The translations under genes were made by a program, and so were the position numbers. From Hyalangium versicolor (GTDB lineage: Bacteria > Myxococcota > Myxococcia > Myxococcales > Myxococcaceae): a stretch of DNA of 64,000 bases. Of the stretch, positions 8,552-16,258 are shown one piece after another. The notes beneath the pieces were generated by a model. It saw only the letters and a program-made list of their open reading frames with translations. It was not told the origin of the DNA and made no database searches. Where the stretch lies: NCBI RefSeq assembly GCF_020103695.1, contig NZ_JAHXBF010000003.1, positions 372,001-436,000 of the forward strand, in the 5' to 3' direction. Every line of letters begins with the position of its first letter. Within the stretch, counting starts at the first letter, position 1.

Positions 8552-8687
8552 TTACGCAGCCCAGCCTCATAGAACCCCTACATGCGAAATCCCAGCGACA
8601 AAGAGATTCAACATCGTGATTCCGGGGGCTGACAGCTTCAAGGGGGACTTGCGTTCCTAGCCTACTGCACATGCCTTCTCGATCATC

Positions 8688-8816
8688 CTAGCGTAGGAAA
8701 GCCGCGAGGCGCTGCTGGACGACCTTGGCCGTCTTCTCAGGAATGTGCGTCTCGTTCTCCAGGCCACCTCCCCAGGGAGTGGATATCCCCTTACCCCTCC
8801 TGGTAGGTTGGCCGGG
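8688..8816 (-). pseudogene. Orphan C-terminal gene fragment, unknown family
   Basis: A 42-codon open stretch on the minus strand ends with ENETHIPEKTAKVVQQRLA, then AFLR and TAG. It has no start codon and an in-frame TAA just before it. The composition is coding-like. It lies directly upstream of the divergent DUF2381 gene, whose promoter must overlap it. The rest of 8443-8818 holds the toxin tail and no other feature I can support. Confidence 0.35.
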
Positions 8817-8818
8817 TT

Positions 8819-9763
8819 ATGCAACCTAACCTACCCACTCGGTCTTTCCTACTTCTTGTCTTGGTGGCCTCGTCCGGCGCGCAGGCCAGGGACAAGTACG
8901 ACGAGCCGTTGGTGCGCCCCATCATGCTGTCCGAGCACCCTTCTGACGGCACCCACTCCGTCTACGTGAAGGGGCAGATGGTCACGACCCTGCGATTCGA
9001 GCAGCCGGTAGATGCCAGCAAGACGAAGATGGTCGGCTGGGAGGGCCGGCTTGAACCGCTGGCGGCCGTCCGCAACAAGGTCATTCTTGAACCGATTCGT
9101 GATCTCAACAAGGACGAGGGTATTCCCCTGGTCGTGACACTGGCTGACGGGACCGAGATTCCGTTCCTGGTGAGGCCACCATGGAGCAAGAGCGACGGGG
9201 GTTGGCCACCGATTCTTGACCAGCAGGTTGACGTGTTCAAAGACAGGGAGAGCTATGCGTCCATGTTTGCGGCACTGAAGGACGCCCTGAAGAAGAACGA
9301 ATTCCTCTCGGAGGAGAACGAACGCTTTCGCAAGGAGGAGAACTCCGTCGACCATGCCTACGCGACGCTTCTTGCGAAGGGGCAAGCGAAGAAGACGCCG
9401 TTTCGATTCGTGGCATCCGCCCGCCCAAAGGACCCGGACATGGAAATGGTCGTTGAAATCTACTCGGGCCAAGGCAAAGCGGCAGCCGTCATTTACCTGA
9501 CGAACACCGGCTACGGCGACACGTGGGAGTTCGCGGATGCCTTCCTGACGCGCGACCTGACGAGCTACACGAAGCAGCCCTTTGCGCTTCGGATGACTCG
9601 TTCCGCGATTGCTCCAGGGCAGTCAGGAATCATCGCCGTCGTGGTGGACAGGAGCGCCTTCGAGAAGGACGGGCAGCTCGTAGACTTGGCCCTCCAGATT
9701 TTCCGTGCGGATGGGAACCAACAGGTCATGGTGAGGATGGATCGCACCCTGATTCGGCAGTAG
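8819..9763 (+). CDS. DUF2381 (TIGR02268, Myxococcus paralogous family) protein
   Basis: 314 residues with an N-terminal signal peptide (FLLLVLVASSGAQA, cleavage near residue 23). The beta-rich body has a central glutamate- and lysine-rich helical segment (about 155-185) and the ending FRADGNQQVMVRMDRTLI, which I recognise as the DUF2381/TIGR02268 family expanded in Myxococcus and its relatives. The function is unknown. Family members are usually exported and often lie beside Ser/Thr kinase or small lipoprotein genes; here a lipoprotein gene follows 11 bp downstream. The start ATG at 8819 follows within a few bases of the fragment described at 8688-8816. Confidence 0.82.
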   Translation: MQPNLPTRSFLLLVLVASSGAQARDKYDEPLVRPIMLSEHPSDGTHSVYVKGQMVTTLRFEQPVDASKTKMVGWEGRLEPLAAVRNKVILEPIRDLNKDEGIPLVVTLADGTEIPFLVRPPWSKSDGGWPPILDQQVDVFKDRESYASMFAALKDALKKNEFLSEENERFRKEENSVDHAYATLLAKGQAKKTPFRFVASARPKDPDMEMVVEIYSGQGKAAAVIYLTNTGYGDTWEFADAFLTRDLTSYTKQPFALRMTRSAIAPGQSGIIAVVVDRSAFEKDGQLVDLALQIFRADGNQQVMVRMDRTLIRQ

Positions 9764-9774
9764 AAGTGCCGATC

Positions 9775-10266
9775 ATGTCCACCAGTCGAGCCCTACTGCT
9801 GCTCTCTGTCACCCTACTTGTGACGTTCTCAGCGTGCACCACGACCAGTGGAGTTTCACTGCGCCCGGACGGCTCTCCTGGACCGCAGGAGTGTCCAGAG
9901 AAGGCGCTCGAAGCCATGCGCTACCTGAAGCTGCATGTCGGTGACGCCGCGCTCGTAGAACTGGACGCGAACCAGATGAGATCACGCCGCATCACCCTCT
10001 ACGACGGTCCGGTTGAGAGCGTCCTCATGCGCGATCTGGGCCCGCTGGAGACGACAACCCGTTTGTACGGACAGGTCTGGACGAGTGGGCCACAGGCCGT
10101 CGTCCGGTACTACAAGGCCCACCCACCGGACGGTGACGAAGTGCCCATCTGCGCGGTAGCACGACTGAGTGAGGACCAGATGCGGAAGCGGCCCGAATCG
10201 AAGCTTGGCACGGCCATTCTCGATGGTTCCATGGCGTCTGCCGTCGTAGTCAATTCATTCCGGTGA
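9775..10266 (+). CDS. Small lipoprotein paired with the DUF2381 gene
   Basis: 163 residues. The signal peptide ends in a lipobox-like TFSAC, so the mature protein would start at Cys21 and be lipidated. The rest is a compact domain of about 140 residues with no motif I recognise. The ATG at 9775 is chosen because it begins the signal peptide; the open frame upstream only overlaps the DUF2381 gene. It is co-directional with that gene and 11 bp from it, so the two are probably one operon. A 66-bp fragment of this same gene occurs at 14456-14521 in the accessory region, which shows that this locus took part in the duplications there. Confidence 0.75.
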   Translation: MSTSRALLLLSVTLLVTFSACTTTSGVSLRPDGSPGPQECPEKALEAMRYLKLHVGDAALVELDANQMRSRRITLYDGPVESVLMRDLGPLETTTRLYGQVWTSGPQAVVRYYKAHPPDGDEVPICAVARLSEDQMRKRPESKLGTAILDGSMASAVVVNSFR

Positions 10267-10275
10267 CAGATGGGC

Positions 10276-10650
10276 GTCACCGGTCCGAAGTTCACGGAGT
10301 TTTGGCGGAGTCGGTGGGAGGATCGGTACGGACACCCCACTGCCGCGCCCAGTGCGAACTGGTTCGCAGTGGCGCGAGGCTACTCCTGACTGTGTCAGGA
10401 GTGCGAACTGGTTCGCAGTGGCGTGAGGCCACTTCTGACGCCGTCAGGAGTGCGAACTGGTTCGCAGTGGCGCGAAGCTACTTCTGACGCCGTCAGAAGT
10501 GGACCTTCGCTATCTGCCGAAAAGTAGGAGGTCCGCCTCAGCGCTCGGACTTCTCCAGGAATTGCTCACCCAGCTCGCGCGCACGGCGGGTGGCGGCCTC
10601 CACGGCGTTGATCAGCGTGGTGCGCAGCCCTCCCGCCTCCAGCGTGTCAC
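10276..10650 (+). repeat. Cassette-boundary direct repeat, copy 1 (three 49-bp units plus proC tail)
   Basis: First of three direct copies. In order it holds about 75 bp of a degraded reading frame (GPKFTEFWRSRWEDRYGHP; a 39-codon frame from 10270 to 10389), three tandem 49-bp units beginning at 10352, 10401 and 10450, a hairpin spacer from 10501, and from 10538 a 109-bp copy of the last 36 codons of proC including its stop. Each 49-bp unit holds the inverted repeat TGCGAAC-TG-GTTCGCA and a second hairpin around CTTCTGAC/GTCAGAAG. Copy 2 at 14132 aligns base for base except that it is exactly one unit shorter. Confidence 0.9.
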
Positions 10651-10825
10651 TCTGGCGGAGTACGCATGGGGCCTGTCGGATCGGCATGAGAAGCTAAGGC
10701 GTTCACCCTTGCTGGGGGGCGCATATGCTCTCGATGATCGCCGAGGGGCTGGCGGAGGCACTGAGCTGTTGCGCAGGTGCCACGCACTCTACGCGAGGCG
10801 GGCCTCCGGGCTCGTGGAGAGCCCC

Positions 10826-11213
10826 ATGACGCACGCGCTGGCGATCTTGCTGCTGCTGGCTCAGGCTGAAGGCGTGGAGGTCGCGCTTGAAGGCGCGTCT
10901 TCCCCGATCGAGTCCGTGCTCCCTGTGGATACGCCACCAGCACCTCGCGAGCCTGGCCGGTGGCACGCCCTGGCCCGGCTGGAGGCCAGCACGCTGATGC
11001 TGCTGCCGCGCGGAGGAGCAGGAGGGGAGGAGGGGTGGGCGCAGCTGACGCCGACGGTGGTGGTGGATGACGGAGAAGAGTGGGGCCTGCACGTGGGCGC
11101 CCCGGTGCGGGTGAGGCTGTGGGGAGCGAACGCGGGAGTGAGGCGGGTGCGGCGGGAGAACTGGGACAGCCTGTCGGACTGGGGGCAACTGGTGCGCACT
11201 CTCAAACTGGGGG
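10826..11213 (+). pseudogene. SitB-like secreted protein, truncated copy (cassette 1)
   Basis: About 130 codons from the ATG at 10826. It starts with a signal peptide (MTHALAILLLLAQA) and then matches the N-terminal part of the intact gene at 14888: compare LARLEASTLMLLPRGGAGG with LTRLEASTLVLQARGGAGE, and NWDSLSDWGQLVRTLKLG with DWDSLSDWGQVVRALKLG. The match ends at about 11207-11213, where the sequence passes directly into the middle of the toxin gene in another frame. About 330 codons of the barrel-like protein are therefore missing, and the open frame runs on only to 11284 with unrelated residues. No functional product is expected. Confidence 0.8.
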
Positions 11214-12678
11214 GAAAGGCGGGGCCGTGTACGCCACGCGAGCCCACTTGCCACCCCCCTACCAGCAAGCCTTCGACGAGATAGAGCGGGCCCTCACGAG
11301 GGAGCACTTCTCTCCAGGCCATGTGACGCTGGGCACCTTCGATCACATGACCTTCGGCGTGCCACTGGGCTTCTACTCCCTGGCGGCGGGGACGGGGCAT
11401 GGGGTGTACACGTTGGCGCAGGGCCAGTACGAGCAGGCCACGCGCGAGTTGGCGCCCGCGGCGCTGATGGTGGGGCTGTACGCGGGCGGCAAAGGGGTGC
11501 GCTACCTCTCCCAGGCCCAGGGAGCAGCGGGGGCATGGGAGAGAGGGGTATGGCCCCAGTCGCTGGAACTGCGCTTGCAGGCCCTGAAGGAAGCGGTGGA
11601 GCGGCTGCGAGAGCGACTGGGTGAGGACGGCCTTGGGCAGTTGGCCCAGTACATTCGAGCCAACCGCGAGGCGGCCGTCATGGTGGGCGCCGGGGGAGAA
11701 CCGGCTGCCGTGGCCCTCTACGAGGCCCGGGGCGACCTGACCCGCGCGCAGGCCATGTTGTCCCAGGCGAAACCCGAGCATGGAGGCCCAACCCGGCCCA
11801 TGGCTGGGACAGGGCAGAGAGTCGGCAGCGCCGCCTCCATGGCGGATGAGGCGCCAGGCTCCAGCCGCAAGAGGGCTGGAGCCCAAGGCGCTCCCAGCAG
11901 TGTCGCCTCGCTGGTGGACGAATCCGCGGGCCTCACTCCGGAGGTGGTCGAAGCCAAGCTGCTGTGGGCGGAGTTGGAGTCCGCGGGCTCGCGCCTGCCC
12001 GCCGACGTGGAGTTCCTGCAGAAGGCCCAGCCCGCCAGGGAAGCTCCGCCGCCCGGGGTGCCCGTGGGCTTCGCGCTCTGGGAAGAGTACGTGAACTACA
12101 GGGAGCGCCGCCTCTCCGAGTTGGCGAAGGGCCAGACGGCGGAAGGTCCCCTGCGATGGGAGCCTTACGAGCGGATGCGGGGGCTGTTCGCTCGAGGGCT
12201 GGCGTTCGAGCGCGCCATCGTGGCCCTGCTGCGCGCCGATGCTGCGCTGCCGCCGGCGCAACGGCTGTGGCTCAGGGACTTCAACGATCCGCGCATCGAG
12301 ACCTACGTAGGGGTGGCGAAGGAGGGCCAATCCGGCGTTCGCTTCGCGGACGTGGTCGTCATTGAGAGGCAGCCCCCTGCGGGCCAGCCGCCGCGCGTGG
12401 AGTCCTTCAGCTTCAAGAGCCGGGATCTCTCGCTGCTGAACGACGAAGCTCTGGAAGCACAAATGACTGCGGACGCAAGAGACGCCCTGCGGTATTACGG
12501 TGAGACGGTGAACATCCGCCGCCCCTCGCTCAAATACCTCGGCCCGAAGGTGCAGATCCGTAGGGTCCTCCTCGTCTACGAGGGCGGCGCACTCAAGCCT
12601 GAGGGCGCAAAACGATTGAAGGCAGTTGTGGGACGTGTGCAGGGGAAAATCAAGGGAGTGGAGGTGCTGGTGCAATGA
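11207..12678 (+). pseudogene. SitA-like lipoprotein toxin lacking its N-terminus (cassette 1)
   Basis: The reading is colinear with residues from about 310 to the end of the intact toxin at 16248-18614, beginning around LPPPYQQAFDEIERALTREHF. The signal peptide, the lipobox and roughly the first 300 residues are lost in a deletion that joined the first gene of the cassette to this one. The C-terminal effector region remains (RGLAFERAIVALL, VRFADVVVIE, SFSFKSRDLS), as does the ATGA overlap with the immunity gene. The open frame continues upstream to 11080 only by reading the remains of the first gene out of frame. Without export and lipidation signals it should not be delivered to other cells; whether it is expressed is unknown. 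Confidence 0.75.
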
Positions 12679-14012
12679 AGGTGCTGTCGTTGCACGACTT
12701 GAAACGGGAGGACCGGCTGGAGTTTTACTTCGATGGTACCTTCAACCCGAAGGCCTCATTTGAGCGCGAGTTGGAGCCCTTCCTGCACGTGCTTGAGGCG
12801 TGCGCGGGCGACTGGATGCCGGACGTCGTCAAGGGCAAGCGGCACCGAAAATACTCCCGTGCTGCCCTCTGGAAAGCCCTGGAGGAGAAGCGCGACGAGA
12901 ACAGCGCGACCATTGGGCTCTATCGTACGCAGTGGCCCGCGTTGGACATGACGCTCTGGCTCAGGTTCCCGCCCGACGAACCCGGACTGTCCATCACTCT
13001 CGGCCTGCAACCCCTCTCATTTTTCACGGAGGAGCGCTGTCGCAACTTCGTGGACTTGGTCCGCGCCTGGGCCGCCCACTATCCAGTCACCTACGCCAGC
13101 GCCAGCAGCCTGGCGGAAGACCAATTGGCGGACTCTCCCAACTATGGCCGAGACATGCAAACCTCGATACGAGACGGGTTCGACAGAATCTACGAGGTGT
13201 GCTGGCTCAACATCTTCGGCCCGAAACTGGTGGAACTCGTCGGCCGCGAGCGCATGCTGTCCACGCCGGCCCACCGGGTCGAGGAACTCCCCAACGGTTC
13301 CATCCTCGTGGAGACCTGGCCTACTGCCGCGCACTTCGCCAGAGATGAAGCGCGCCAGGCTCAAGCCCGGGCCTTCGTCCACCTCCGGCCAGACCTCGAC
13401 TTCGAGACGGTCTTGCGCACTCTGCGGGAGCGCAGTGCCACGCTCGTACCCGTGGAGCCTCGCTTCCCCCCGGATATCGCTCTCCTCCTGACACGCGTGG
13501 TGGACTGCGTCGCCATCAGTCAGCGCGAACAGAAGATCGCGGAGTTCAACGCCTGGAAGCCGCCCGAACCGGAGGAGTGGTTGCCTGCGGACGCCGCGCT
13601 GCCTTCGGACGTGGCGGATCCCAAAGCCGCTCGCGAGCAATACTCGTTGCTCGCGGAGTACCTCGTGGCGCTCCTGCACTCCAATGTTCCTTCCGTCTTC
13701 GAGCAAACCCCCGAGTCGCTCACGGACGTGGACTACCGCTTCTGGTACGACAATTTTCCGGAGACCTTCGAGCGCCACAACATCGACGCGCGGGCGGTAC
13801 CGGCCGTGGGCGGGTACCTCGGCGAGGTGCTGGTGCGGCGCCTGGGAGGGCAGTGGATACCGCGCCAGAAGTTGGAGGAGGCGCAGGTGCGCGTCGGAAA
13901 GCGTGTCTGGCTTCCCTTCGTCCGGGCTCAGCGGTACATGCGCTCGCGCCAGTCACTGCTGGACTACTCCCTGACGCACCTGTTCCGCGTGGCCGAGCGC
14001 CACCGCTCCTGA
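12675..14012 (+). CDS. Immunity protein of cassette 1 (SitI-like)
   Basis: 445 residues, intact. It is homologous over its whole length to the protein at 18611-19951, with shared blocks such as WMPDVV, GRERMLSTPAHRVEELPNGS, TPESLTDVDY and LGEVLVRRLGGQWIPRQKL. It has no signal peptide and no membrane segment, so it is cytoplasmic, as expected for protection against an incoming nuclease-type toxin. Its ATG overlaps the stop of the broken toxin gene as ATGA. The N-terminal 230 residues look like a typical single-domain immunity protein. The C-terminal 150 residues form a second conserved block, so it may be a two-domain protein. It remains open although its toxin is broken, which fits selection to keep immunity. 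Confidence 0.72.
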   Translation: MKVLSLHDLKREDRLEFYFDGTFNPKASFERELEPFLHVLEACAGDWMPDVVKGKRHRKYSRAALWKALEEKRDENSATIGLYRTQWPALDMTLWLRFPPDEPGLSITLGLQPLSFFTEERCRNFVDLVRAWAAHYPVTYASASSLAEDQLADSPNYGRDMQTSIRDGFDRIYEVCWLNIFGPKLVELVGRERMLSTPAHRVEELPNGSILVETWPTAAHFARDEARQAQARAFVHLRPDLDFETVLRTLRERSATLVPVEPRFPPDIALLLTRVVDCVAISQREQKIAEFNAWKPPEPEEWLPADAALPSDVADPKAAREQYSLLAEYLVALLHSNVPSVFEQTPESLTDVDYRFWYDNFPETFERHNIDARAVPAVGGYLGEVLVRRLGGQWIPRQKLEEAQVRVGKRVWLPFVRAQRYMRSRQSLLDYSLTHLFRVAERHRS

Positions 14013-14131
14013 CTCGATGCTGGATTACACGGAAGCGGGAGTAGGTATCCCTATGGTTCGTGATCGTGGCCACGCGCCTCATCGACTGCATCGACTCTGA
14101 GCAACTCAAGGCGGGGTTGGAGCAGAAGGAC

Positions 14132-14457
14132 GCCACCGGCCCGAAGTTCACGGTGGTTTGATGGAGTCGGTGTAAGGATTGGTACGGGCACGCCACTGCC
14201 GGGCCCAGTGCGAACTGGTTCGCAGTGGCGTGAGGCCACTTCTGACGCCGTCAGGAGTGCGAACTGGTTCGCAGTGGCGCGAGGCTACTTCTGACGCCGT
14301 CAGAAGTGGACCTTCGCCACCTCCCGAAAGGTAGGAGGTCCGCCTCAGCGCTCCGACTTCTCCAGGAACTGCTCACCCAGCTCGCGCGCGCGGCGGGTGG
14401 CCGCTTCCACGGCGTTGATGAGCGTGGTCCTCAGCCCTCCCGCCTCCAGCGTGTCAC
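14132..14457 (+). repeat. Cassette-boundary direct repeat, copy 2 (two 49-bp units plus proC tail)
   Basis: Second copy of the boundary repeat. It aligns with copy 1 (10276-10650) without gaps except for one missing 49-bp unit: 326 bp against 375 bp. The units begin at 14208 and 14257. The degraded reading frame at the left end is interrupted by a stop (GPKFTVV then TGA). The proC tail copy runs from 14345, where the stop codon lies on the minus strand, to 14453. It is closer in sequence to the true proC end than copy 1 is. Confidence 0.9.
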
Positions 14458-14521
14458 GTTCTCGGCATGAGCCACGACCGGTGGGGTTTCACTGGGGCCG
14501 GACGGCTCTCGTGGACCACAT
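14456..14521 (+). pseudogene. Fragment of the 9775-10266 lipoprotein gene
   Basis: Sixty-six bases directly after boundary repeat copy 2 match 9824-9889 of the lipoprotein gene, around its lipobox and first mature residues (TFSACTTTSGVSLRPDGS in the intact gene), with scattered substitutions. The fragment is out of any usable gene context. The rest of the 430-bp stretch to 14887 holds a short open tail to 14723 that I cannot identify, and the promoter region of the next gene. Confidence 0.65.
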
Positions 14522-14887
14522 TGACCGCGGCGTCGAGCTTGCGGAGCGCGGCGCTCACGAGGCGATGGCTGGTCCCCTTCGGGAGGAGGAGCTTGAGCTG
14601 CGGCTCAGGGCTACCGTAGCGGCTCTCGCCCTGGCTGGCTCACCGTTGCCCGGTGGTTCTTTGTCGCACCAGAGGAAGTGGGTACGCTGGGTGGAGCACT
14701 CCCATGCCCTCGGGGGCCCGTGACAGAGAGGATGTCTACGCTGGCGAGCCACGGCGGATTGACGAGGTGTCGGGTCGCCCCACCGCCGAGAGGAGTTGTA
14801 CGTGCTCTCTAGAGCGCACAACGCCGTGGCCAGGCAGGGAAGACCTGCTCCATCGAAGGGTGCGCACCTGAAGGCGAGGTACACCCC

Positions 14888-16258
14888 ATGACATTCATAT
14901 GGGGGATGGTGCTTCTGCTCATGACACAAGCGTCAGGAGCGGACGGGCCGCTCGAAGGGGCGGAGCCCCTGGCCACTCCGGCCGAAGCCGTGCGGAGAGT
15001 GGAAACACCGTCCGCGGCAACGCCAGAGGGGAGGGGGTGGGACTACCTCACCCGCCTGGAGGCGAGCACGCTGGTGCTGCAGGCACGAGGAGGCGCGGGA
15101 GAGCAAGTGGGCTATGCGCAGCTGAGCCCGACTTTGCTGGTGGACGGAGGCGAGGAGTTTGGAGTCAACGTAGGCGCTCCCGTGAGGTTGCGGCTGTGGG
15201 GCGGCGAGGCGAGCGCAGGGTGGGTGCGCGAGGAGGACTGGGACAGTCTGTCGGACTGGGGGCAGGTGGTGCGCGCCCTGAAGCTGGGCTCGGACAATTC
15301 CCCGGTGGGGCTGTGGGTGGGAGCGCTGGACAGCTACAGCCTTGCTTCAGGGCACCTGGTGCGTCGCTACTCCAACCGGGCCAACCCGGACTACCACCCG
15401 GCGGGCGCCTCCCTGACGAGTGCCGTGGGCCCCTTGTATGTAGAGGCCTTCGCCTCGGACGTCCTGGGCGCGCGCCTGATGGGGGCACAAGCCGAGTTGG
15501 ATGTGGCGCACGTCTTCACCGGCCCGCCGAGGCAGCGGGGGCGCTACACCCTGGGACTGTCGGCGGTGCATGAGTGGGGCAGGGCCGGGGGGCAGTCACC
15601 GCCGGTGACGCTGGCGCACCTGGACGTGACAGCGGTGGTGGTGGTGCGCCGGGGCTTTGAGGCGCACCTGCTGGCCGGCTGGGGCGGGTGGCTGGGAGTG
15701 GGCGGCGCGTGGGGCCTGGTGGCGGGAGTGGGAGCGGACGCGGTGACGAGCACGCTGGACATGAAGTTGCGGCTGGAGGTGCGCCGGCAGCACGGCGGCT
15801 TCCGACAAGGCTCCTTCGGCCCAGACTACGAGCTGGCACGCTTCCGGGCCGCGGGCCCCGAGGGCGTGCCTCTGGCCGAGGCGCGCTTTCCGGACGGCTT
15901 CTCTGTCTACGGCGAGGCGGTGGTGGGCTGGGACGGCGTGCACTACGGCGGGCTGCAACGGCACTTGCAACTGTCGCTGGGCGCGGAGGCCTTCACCTGG
16001 GGCCGCGTGGACGTGGACGGGCGCGTGGCGGTGCAGGTGTGGGGCCGCAACGTGGAGGTGGCGGTGAAGGGGCTGGCGGTAGGCCTGGGACAGCCTGGGG
16101 GGCGCTACCTTGCAGCGGCGGAGATGCGGTGGCGCTTTCTCGGGGGGCGCCTGTACGCGCTGGGCACGGGAGGGACGCAGTTGTTGCCAGAGACGGGAGG
16201 GACACTCCGGCCGGGAGCCTACGTTTCGGTGGGGCTGGGGGTAGACAATGCGCGCTGA
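14888..16258 (+). CDS. SitB-like secreted beta-rich protein (cassette 2)
   Basis: 456 residues. A short signal peptide (MTFIWGMVLLLMTQASG) precedes a long body of alternating polar and hydrophobic residues rich in glycine and aromatic residues (GLWVGALDSYSLASGHLVRRY, AHLLAGWGGWLGVGGAWGL, RLYALGTGG). The ending, AYVSVGLGVDN, is like the last strand of an outer membrane barrel. I infer an outer membrane barrel or barrel-like protein. It is the first gene of a three-gene unit and overlaps the toxin gene by 11 bp. In the Myxococcus sitBAI operons, the first gene encodes an exported accessory protein that helps lipoprotein toxin SitA. The same order and coupling here is the basis for the call; sequence homology to a described SitB was not tested. 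Confidence 0.6.
   Translation: MTFIWGMVLLLMTQASGADGPLEGAEPLATPAEAVRRVETPSAATPEGRGWDYLTRLEASTLVLQARGGAGEQVGYAQLSPTLLVDGGEEFGVNVGAPVRLRLWGGEASAGWVREEDWDSLSDWGQVVRALKLGSDNSPVGLWVGALDSYSLASGHLVRRYSNRANPDYHPAGASLTSAVGPLYVEAFASDVLGARLMGAQAELDVAHVFTGPPRQRGRYTLGLSAVHEWGRAGGQSPPVTLAHLDVTAVVVVRRGFEAHLLAGWGGWLGVGGAWGLVAGVGADAVTSTLDMKLRLEVRRQHGGFRQGSFGPDYELARFRAAGPEGVPLAEARFPDGFSVYGEAVVGWDGVHYGGLQRHLQLSLGAEAFTWGRVDVDGRVAVQVWGRNVEVAVKGLAVGLGQPGGRYLAAAEMRWRFLGGRLYALGTGGTQLLPETGGTLRPGAYVSVGLGVDNAR

Noticed and set aside
10352..10498. The 49-bp repeat units as a CRISPR array
   Set aside because: The units follow each other directly with no unique spacers, and no cas gene is near.
11080..11206. The 5' part of a 532-codon frame as the true start of the cassette 1 toxin
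   Set aside because: These codons are the first cassette gene read in another frame, as shown by alignment with 15100-15290. They add no export signal.
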